From NCBI GenBank assembly GCA_022264855.1, contig JABYQU010000024.1:62001-126000 (forward strand): 64,000 bases of DNA. The letters run 5' to 3'. The notes beneath the pieces are model-generated. The model did no database searches. It was given only the letters and a program-made list of their open reading frames with translations, and was not told the origin of the DNA. This document shows positions 56,041 to 64,000 of this stretch, piece by piece (within the stretch, counting starts at the first letter, position 1; each line of letters begins with the position of its first letter). A program made the translations under genes and the position numbers. The DNA is from Lenzites betulinus (lineage: Eukaryota > Basidiomycota > Agaricomycetes > Polyporales > Polyporaceae).

Positions 56041-57677
56041 ATGGCAACCCTTGACTACGTCGAGGTCCCCTCATATGCTACACATCTTCGCTCCACCGCG
56101 ACGGAACGCGATATTCGTCCTGTTACCAAAGTTGTCACCCCGCTACCACGTCCAGAACACTCTCCAGTCCGCAGCTCTTCCCCCGCTCCGATGTCCCCCA
56201 CCAAAGGCGGCTCCAATCTGACCTCCATGCTATTGGCCTCGGCCCTCCAATTGCCCGCCAACACACCTCCTACACTACAAGTGACTGGCGCGAAGAAGGG
56301 CGCGGCACGTCCAAGTCTGCTCAGCACACGAGACCCGCTATCCATACCTATCACGACTAATAACTTCCGGAGATTTGTCTCTAAGGCTGGGCCGGTGTTC
56401 TGGCTCCAAGACCGTATCGAGGAAATTATCCTGTGGAAAAGAGGGTGGAAGTATACCATGGTGTGGATGGCAGCGTATGCGTTCCTGTGTGAGTAGTGCC
56501 TCAACCATTCACAGTAGGTTTGCAACTGACCGGCCTTGACCTTGGATTCTCAGGCTGCTTCCCGCGCCTCGTCTTCCTGATTCCCCATACTGTCATTCTG
56601 GGTGTACTTCTGGCCAACCATCCAGCGATACGTAAAGGAGAGAGTCTTGATGCATTGCCTCCAAAGGCAACTCAAGCCGTGCCTCTAACACAGCCTAGTG
56701 AGGGCAGCGCCGATTGGCTAGCCAACCTACAGGCAATTCAAAACCTGATGGGCATGGTGTAAGCTCGCACACTAAACGAGTAGATGAGCGTCGTTCACAT
56801 TTCCTCGTTTGAACAGATCCGATGCTCATGACTTCGCGGTTAAGTTTGTGCCCTACCTAACTTACTCCTCGCCCTACACCGGGATCCTTCTTTCAGTTGT
56901 TCTGGCGACATTCGTTATCATGATCCCGCTGGTGAACATGCTCCCCATGCGTACTACCTGCCTCGTCCTCGGTCTTCTACCTTTCTGCATTACTCATCCG
57001 TTCACCCAACACACGCTCCTTCCGACGCTCCAATCAGGTCTCGGCCCTGTGCTGGACGCGTTGCGCTTCCGCGCCCTGCGCATCGTGGACGATGACAGCC
57101 TGGAAGACAAGCACTGGCAGGCGGAGCTCCGCGAGGTCGAGCTGTGGGAGAACGAGCGCTGGGCCCCCGGGCCGGGCGGCAGCGCGGAGGAGGGCACCAA
57201 GGCTGAGGGAACATGGAGCAGGGCGAACCTCAAGCCTGGGGAGCGCAAGGCGTGGACGCGGGGGCGGGACGGATGGAGCGGGATATCGGACGACGGGACT
57301 GGTGAAGTGAGGTCAGCACGTTCCGCGTGACGTGTGTCATGGATCGCTGGGCGTTGGCTGACATTCCTTCCTTGCAGCAGCAATCTCACTTTTTCTCTGG
57401 GCTCCGGATGGTTCTTCGTGGAAACGGAGGACTGGCGGCCCGACTTGGAAGGAGTGTGGATTGCGCCGGCCGGTGCGGATGAAGGTTGGATCCTAGAGCT
57501 CCATTCTCGTCGTTGATTACTGATATCGGCCGCGTTACAGGCGGATGGGTGTATACAAACGACGCGTGGTTAGATCCGCACCCGTATCCACAGGAGGAGT
57601 GGAGGAGCTCGGGAGGGATGACGAGAAGACGGCGCTGGACAAGGCGGATATACTACCAACCATCGCCATCCGTATGA
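56041..57677 (+). CDS. Pex23/Pex30-type peroxin with dysferlin domain
   Basis: Five exons (56041-56488, 56554-56758, 56817-57311, 57378-57484, 57541-57677) give 463 aa with matching phases. The N-terminal 110 residues are polar. They are followed by a Pex24-like membrane module: WKYTMVWMAAYAFLC, PRLVFLIPHTVILGVLLANHPA, and later TGILLSVVLATFVIMIPLVNMLP and TCLVLGLLPFCITHPF. The C-terminus has a dysferlin domain: REVELWENERWAPG for the first half and GWFFVETEDWRPDLEGVW, GWVYTNDAWLDP, RRRRWTRRIYY for the second. Yeast Pex23, Pex28-32 and fungal Pex24 have this order. They control peroxisome number and size at ER-peroxisome contacts. The exact paralogue cannot be settled. Confidence 0.9.
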
Positions 57678-58147
57678 TTATGGGACACGATTTTCTTATT
57701 GTGCTAGATGACTGTGTGCAGTTCGTAAGCACTGCTGCAGCTTCTGTGACGACACATTGTCCAGGTAAGTGCACTCGTTGCCTTGTTCTTTCAGAGTTCA
57801 AATGATGCACTCAGGTATGTAGGTCGCTTGATGTATGCTCCAGACGGCATATACGTCACGGTTAGTGGGCCAGCGAATCCAAGGTACGTTGTAGTTGGCA
57901 ATGTCGGTCCCCGAAACCTTGCGCAGAGAAGCCATGTCACGAAACGTGGGGATTCTGTCGACCACTGCGGCAATGGGGCGTCTGCACGCGTCTCTTCGCT
58001 TGCTCTGGCATAGTCTGGCAGCAGTTCTTATCGCTCGATCTGAGTGGTGGAGGTAATATTTGGTATGTGTGCGTCCCAGGGACGTAGTTTTCCATGTCCG
58101 TTTAATATGGGCACCATGGCCCTCATGCCCCCCTCGGACTGCATGCC
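57678..58147. other. intergenic between peroxin and P450
   Basis: This 470-bp stretch shows no supported gene. Confidence 0.4.
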
Positions 58148-60318
58148 ATGGGACTGACTCTCTCGTCTATCACGAACATACCGTGCGCCTTTCTGATATG
58201 TGTCTGTATCATGCTCTATGTGCGTTCCGCCATCAATTGGCGGTCTCGCACACGGGGACGTCCACTGCCTCCTGGCCCTCGGGGGCTCCCTCTTGTCGGT
58301 AACGTGTTCAGCATCCCCCGATACAAGCCATGGCGCGGCTTCCGTGATCTGTCCTCAAAATATGGTGTGCACTCTCCTCTCAGGTTTGCGACCATCTGAC
58401 CATGCCGGACAGGCGATATGACCTACCTCGAAGTTTGCGGTCAATCGGTCCTAGTCCTCAGCAGCTCGAGCGCCATCCTTGAGCTGATGGAAAAAAGGGC
58501 TGCCAACACCTCCGATAGGACGCAGACGCCTCTCATACCCTTGTGAGCTCTGCTGTACAATATCGGCGTAAGCGAGTCGTTGGGACTGAAGTGCGGGATG
58601 CTTTTCAGTGCAGGCCAAGGCTTCAACTTCGCGTTTATGCCGTACGGCACATACTGGAGACGCCATCGCCGCGCGTTCTGGCAGCAGTTTTATCCGGATG
58701 CGTCTGAGAAGTACTGGCCAGTCCAATGTGTGTACGCCCGCGACTTTCTCGCCAAGCTGCTAGACACACCGGCAGATCTGCGCCGGCTTATCCGTTAGTA
58801 GGTCTTGTTTGAGCATGCTTCACGGGGGCTCTGCGTCTGTATCGTTGCTTACTATGTCCCAGCAACTTTTCCGGCGCCATCATGAAGGTCGTATACAATG
58901 TGGACATTAAGGACATCCAGGACGAGCGCATTGATATCATCGACGAAGCGTTCATTGGCCTGCGCGAGCTCACTGTCCCCGTTCAAGTCTTACTCGAGTT
59001 CCTGCCCATCCTCGGGCGTCTTCCCTCCTGGATGCCCGGGACGGGTTTCGCGCGGACGATCACCCGTTCGCAGGCGCCAAACAACCATCTGGTCCATGTG
59101 GAGTTCGGGAAGTCCAAGGCCGCTGTGGTGAGTAATGTCGTGGCATGTTCGCATCTGTGAACATGGAAGTTTAAAGTTGTGTATCAGGAGCAGGGCGCGG
59201 GCGGCCCTTCTGTGGTCTCGGAGCTGCTCGCGCGGATGGCGCGATCTCGAATTGCTGGGGAGCGTCAGGAAGACGAAGAGCAGATCGCGAAAAACGTCGC
59301 CGCAGTAACGGTCGAAGGTCTGTCACTTTCACGGTGTTCATATGCCCTCACAAGCTGAGCATATGTGTCTCCTGTCTATCTAGCGAGCTCAGACACAGTA
59401 CGTTATCAGATATCTGTACTTCACGTGTCTTATGTTGACGCGCTGCCTCGTAGACGGTTTCCACCCTGGAGGGCTGCCTCATCGCACTCGCCCTTCATCC
59501 CGAGGTACAGAAAGCGGCACAGGCCGAGCTCGATGCAATAGTCGGCCCAGACCGCCTGCCCGACTTTGACGACCGCGACAAACTAGTATACGTCAACGCA
59601 GTTCTCAAAGAGGCCTTGCGTTGGCACAACGTCCTGCCTCTGGGTGTTGCACACAAGACCGTGGAGGACGAGGAGTACCGCGGGTACTTCATTCCTGCTG
59701 GTACAACGCTCGTGGGCAATGTGTGGTAGGCGTCGCGCGCAGTACTTCTGGCTGTCATCGAGTAATCCCGGACTCACGCGGTGTCGTAGGGAGTGTGCGC
59801 ACAACCCGGAGGTCTATCCCGACCCGCAAAGATTCTATCCAGAGCGTTTCATCAAGGATGGGAAACTAGACCCTAACGTCTTGGATCCCGCATCGCTGGT
59901 GTTTGGTTGGGGCAGAAGGCGAGTCCGCGATTTCGTCCTGGCTCGTGGAGCTCTTTGACTAAGACTCAGATATGCACAGGATCTGCCCCGGGCGGTACTT
60001 CGCCGACGCTGGGCTCTTTATTTCGATCGCGACAGTGCTGCATGTCTTCGACGTTAGTGGTCTGCTCGACGGGGATGCCGGTGGCAAGCCAGTCAAGGTC
60101 GAGCTGGAGATGACCCACGGTTTTCTGTCGTGAGTATCGCCTTTTATGAACGTCCTCTGACGTCTGGAGCCCGCTGATGCATGGTGTGTTCCAGGTATCC
60201 AGTGGGCTGTCGATGCTCGTTGAAGCCGCGGTCGGCGCAAGCTGCTTCTTTACTTCGGGCATGCAGTTTGTCTGATGCTCTACAGGACGTTACGGCGGCT
60301 GAAGAAAACTATATGTAG
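58148..60318 (+). CDS. cytochrome P450 monooxygenase
   Basis: Ten exons (58148-58364, 58413-58542, 58609-58797, 58863-59127, 59188-59317, 59384-59397, 59454-59725, 59790-59918, 59980-60129, 60195-60318) encode 539 aa, a normal microsomal P450 length. The N-terminus has one anchor helix (CAFLICVCIMLYV) and a PPGP hinge (RPLPPGPRGLPLVGN). The C-helix region is WRRHRRAF. The I-helix site reads ASSDTT where AGxDT is usual. The K helix is EALR, PERF is present, and the haem loop is FGWGRRICPGR with the thiolate cysteine. The haem loop is split by a GC-AG intron (59919-59979), and exon 6 is only 14 nt long. It looks intact and resembles basidiomycete P450s related to O-methylsterigmatocystin oxidoreductases. 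The substrate is unknown. Confidence 0.9.
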
Positions 60319-60554
60319 CTTGCATGTCGACCACTACGACTGGAATGAACAATAGATGATACTTCCACTACTGTCGGCGCACCAGTGTTTGGAACTCGTG
60401 TGGCACGCAGGCTTTACCTGACAGTGGCCGGGAAGAAGTACCACACCGCGGACGTCCCTTGCATGCTATCGCATGGAAGGCATATAAGGACTCCTCATAT
60501 TCTTTCTGCGTGCAGGAATGTCGGAGTGTAAGGGCCGTTCTTCCGACGGAGGAT
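60319..60554. other. P450 3' flank
   Basis: A short gap before repeat copy C. No gene is seen. Confidence 0.4.
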
Positions 60555-63500
60555 TGAAGCACACAACACGGAAGACGCAAACACTCGATTGGCAGGCTCA
60601 ATGATGTACTACTCGACATAGTCCTGACAGTGCGTCCACCGCCAGCTCCCCGCCCTCCGCGTCCGGAAGACAGAGAGAAAGACCAATACGAGCTCGAGAG
60701 TACACTACTAAGGCGACGAGAATAAACCTAGCGAGCTAGGTAGTTTAGGCCCACAGGCGGCCTGCATATCTGGACGTCCGGGAAACCTCAATGCGGAACG
60801 AGTCGCAAAGAAGGGGGTGCCAACGCTGGGTTCGAAGGCTTCGCGGGTGAGGCAGCGCGGGGCTGCCTCTAAATGCTTGGGTTGCTCAGGATATACCTGA
60901 GAGTGTCGAAGGTGAGTATATCTTCAAATGCGAATCGGCAGAGAGATGGCGAACCTTTGCGTAGCTCTTCCACGCCGCAGCCCTCTCGCCAGCCGACCGG
61001 CAGCGGCAGAGGGCTGCCTTAGAAGTCTCCGCCTCACTCTCGGTGCACGGGAGATGAAGCGGAGGGCACATCCGAGCGGTGTGCGCACTCAGTATCTCAT
61101 GTTTGAGGCTAGCAAGGTCTGTGGTGAGTGGAGATTCTACTGATACGAGACCGTGCGAACTTACCTGAGGCAACGGGGTGAACGAAAATCGTGTTCGAGC
61201 GATGTTGACGCGCCTGAGGGAACAACGGGGTTGTCCTTCCTGGCTCGCGAGCCATGCATATGCACGCATGGCATGGTGATTGGAGTTGGACTGTCGAGGA
61301 AGAAGTGGGTGAAGTGGGATGGGGAGAATATATGAAGGCACTCACGAGACAATAGGTGAGCGAAGAGCACATCTGGACGATCTTGCCGTTGTCTTACGAG
61401 ATATGCTCGGAGCGAACGTGCGATGGGCTGCAGTCCGCGTGGAGTACGATATCGCGTTTCGTGCTGAGGTGACAAGCACAAAATGCGAGGGGTGCATCTG
61501 AGTCTTGAATAAATAGTCAGCAAACGATCAACAGTCAATATGGTGTGATGACTCACTACATGCAACAGGGGGGACAATATTCTTGACCGAGCGAACGTGA
61601 TGCGCCTTGAGGGTCGCGAAGGGGTCGTTCTTACCTCTGGAACAACACGCTTGCACACGTGTAGTTGGCCAGAAGCGAGCTACAGGCAAGGAATGTGAGT
61701 TTCATGAAGGAGATACGGGAGGTACATTGGCTTACAAGACAAAGGATGAACACGAGGCCTATCCAAGGTGATGAAGGCCAGATATCCCAGTGCCGCGGGA
61801 GGAACTGCGCGAAAGGGGGGTTGTCTAGACGATGTTGGCGCGCCTTGTAGACGGAGGGGGTGTCGCTTCGAGGCTGGGAGCCACACATATGCACATGCAT
61901 GGCGACCAGGATTGAACTATCGATGGCGGGGTAAGTACAACGAAGCGAAGACATAACAGTTACGAACTCATGAAACTAAGGGTGAACAGGGGGCTTATGC
62001 GGACGATCTTGACCGTGTCGGAAGGCATGAGGCGGGAGCGCACTTGCGATGAGCCGCAGTCCGATGGGGGACGACGATGAGCTTCGTCTCCTGGTACAAA
62101 AAACGAAACAATATGCGTTGAGAACTACGCGAAGATGCCTCCCCGAGCGGCCTTGACGCGCGTTCAGGGTGGCGAGGGTGACCTGTCAAACGCTGGAGCC
62201 ATGCGCATGTACGCGCATGGTGACCAGGATCAGACTGAACAGCACGAGGGTGAGTATCAGGAAGCCGACGAAAAGAGTGAAAAGAACTTACAGGACTAGG
62301 GATGAGCGATGAACAGGGTGCCTGTCCGGACGATCTTGTCGACGTCATGGAGAGAGAGGCGATGCGAAGTGAGGTGTCGCTTGAGGAACGAGGTGAACAC
62401 CGTGCCAAGGTGACAAGCACGAGAGCTCAAAAGCGCGCTCGGAACTGCGTGGCGAGAGGTGAACGTGGTGAGTTGGCGAAATCTTGAAGTCCAAAGGGCG
62501 TGACAATGGAGGCGGTCGCCAAGACCGCCTGGGGTGCTCGGGGCTCGAAACTTCCGAGCATCGTCGACCGTAGACGCCTCTGATCAGACGGGCACGGTCG
62601 GGATGTCGGGCGTGAGTCGAGTTCGACTAGTCGAACATGCGCTAACCAGTGTGACGGGGATCCAGTCCGTCGCACCAGCGAGTGCATGTCGATTGTCGGG
62701 GGGAACAGGATGGGATGAACAAAAGATCGCAGAGTATAACACCGGGGAGACTGCGAGCGACGGTCTGCTTGATGGACGGTGAGTAACGAAAGATGCGTCG
62801 CATTTCGTAGGGAGGGGCGACGTTGGTCGGTGCTTGGCCAGACATCGCGGAATGCGGCGGTGGGGAATGGAGTCTGAAGATGAACATGTCGGTCGAGCGT
62901 ATGGGCCGTGGAGACCGGCGTGGGTCGCGGTAGTCGAGCAAATGCGCCGTGAGGATCGCCGCGAGGGGCAAGGCAACTAGTAGTCGTACACATTAGGAGG
63001 CAATAATAATGAGGTCTGGGGTTTTCTCCGTTTCAATGGGGTATAGCCAGCGAGCGCGCTGAATGAGGGGCGCCAGTGTCTGCCGCAGGTAAGAGGGAGT
63101 GGATAGAACACGCCCAGGCGGAAAGGAGACAGTGGCGACCAGCGCGATAGGCAGTGATATGGGAACGTAACCAATAGACAGAATCGAGCACCGTCAAGAC
63201 CGTAGCCAGAAGACTGCCCAGAGGAAAGTCGCCAGTGTCTGCCGCAGGAAAGAGGAAGCGGAGAGAACGCCCCAGCGGAGAGGAGACAGTGGCAACAAGG
63301 GTAGTCAGAATGGGCCGGGAAGATAGTCGCTCGAGGGCGGCGTTGAAGTGAGAATTGGCCGCGCTTGTGAAGCAGAAAGAGACGAAGATCAGAAGAACAA
63401 ACGAGAACGACCGGCGGGCCAGCGTTGAGACCCGGAAAGTTGCTGTGTAGACTGGGTCGTCGACCGTCGAGTGAGGGATGGTCGTGGTCTTGAGAGTCGG

Positions 63501-64000
63501 TGTCGACTCCGGCTGGACCAGTTCGGCGGTATTTGGGACGACGTCGAGAATGCACAGCGATCTTGAACTTTCCGGGTGGCTGACCGACTCGGTCGGATGA
63601 ACGGGTCTACTTGTGATGAGGACGTAGACCATATATAAGGAAGGTAAGAGCTTACCTGAGAGATGTCCCAGTGAGCTGAGCGAGCGCAGTATCCCTCGCC
63701 ATCCTTCGTCGGCGTGCTTGGCTTAGCCGAAGAAGGGCTTGAATGGGTGGGCCATTGAGCCGTTGGAACCCAGACAAGGAGTCGAGGACGAGCGCAGGCA
63801 GTCCACAGAGCACACACCACCGAGCCGAGGCCGGAAGAGGTGGTTGGTGTCGGAGGCAGTGACCTCAAACAACACTATGTGCACGGGATGCGGACAGAGG
63901 GTGTAGAGGGGAGAGCGATGGCTGATCCTCGAGGGGGGATGGTGGTCGTCGAGAGGGAAAGAGCGACAAGGTCCAGAAGACAGGAAGCCCCAGTTATATA
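60555..64000 (-). mobile_element. dispersed 3.57-kb repeat, copy C, cut by the window end
   Basis: This matches copy A in the same orientation and copy B in the opposite one. The left boundary is shared with copy A through TTGAAGCAC and CAAACACTCGATTGGCAGG. The last bases are the TATATAA box (63994-64000), so only about 130 bp of the element lie outside. The three CATGC...GCATGG palindromes are at about 61252, 61879 and 62198. The gene immediately before it is the P450. It shares some blocks only with B and others only with A. Confidence 0.7.

Noticed and set aside
1..64000. CRISPR arrays, prophage, rRNA and telomere repeats
   Set aside because: I looked for regularly spaced direct repeats, rRNA-like sequence and TTAGGG arrays and saw none. 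This is nuclear fungal DNA.

Overview
The window is nuclear DNA of a filamentous basidiomycete, most likely an Agaricomycete of polypore type. The evidence is compact genes interrupted by many GT-AG introns of about 50-70 bp, GC-rich codons, intron-bearing nuclear tRNA genes, and typical fungal housekeeping genes (FACT subunit Pob3, Mlp1/Tpr, cofilin, VDAC, Cox20, a Pex23/Pex30-type peroxin, an Rrt8-like protein and a P450). There are no bacterial or viral gene blocks.

Layout. 1-11 kb is a gene island: the 3' part of an Mlp1/Tpr nucleoporin gene, a large Ser/Thr kinase gene convergent to it, an unrecognised 205-aa protein, and a small two-pass membrane protein. 11.3-18.9 kb is a gene-poor island bounded by a 37-bp direct repeat made from the 3' half of a tRNA-Lys gene. 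The full tRNA-Lys lies at the right edge and a tRNA fragment at the left edge. Inside is a decayed relative of the 205-aa protein. 19-21.4 kb carries a mitochondrial membrane protein and a dienelactone hydrolase. 21.8-25.4 kb is copy A of a 3.57-kb dispersed repeat. 25.4-27.6 kb is intergenic DNA with a TA-flanked MITE and a perfect 41-bp hairpin. 27.6-41.9 kb is a dense housekeeping block: Rrt8-like protein, cofilin, alpha-actinin, Pob3, and a very large RA-PH protein. 42-45.4 kb is intergenic and holds a cofilin pseudogene. 45.4-49 kb is repeat copy B, inverted relative to A. 49.3-60.3 kb is a second gene block: VDAC, Ych1/Acr2-type rhodanese phosphatase, Cox20, tRNA-Gly, a 111-aa protein, a LYR protein, a MULE-type MITE, the peroxin and the P450. 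From 60.55 kb to the end is repeat copy C, cut by the window edge.

Themes. Cofilin and alpha-actinin sit side by side, and both act on actin filaments. Alpha-actinin and Pob3 share a 262-bp divergent promoter. VDAC, Cox20, the 221-aa protein and the LYR protein are all mitochondrial. Most genes were rebuilt exon by exon with splice phases checked.

The most unusual material is non-standard: (1) the tRNA-Lys-bounded island, whose ends look like the attL/attR of prokaryotic integrative elements; (2) an unrecognised protein family with one intact and one broken member; (3) a mosaic 3.57-kb repeat family with internal palindromes, a TATA box and splice-like signals but no convincing protein.
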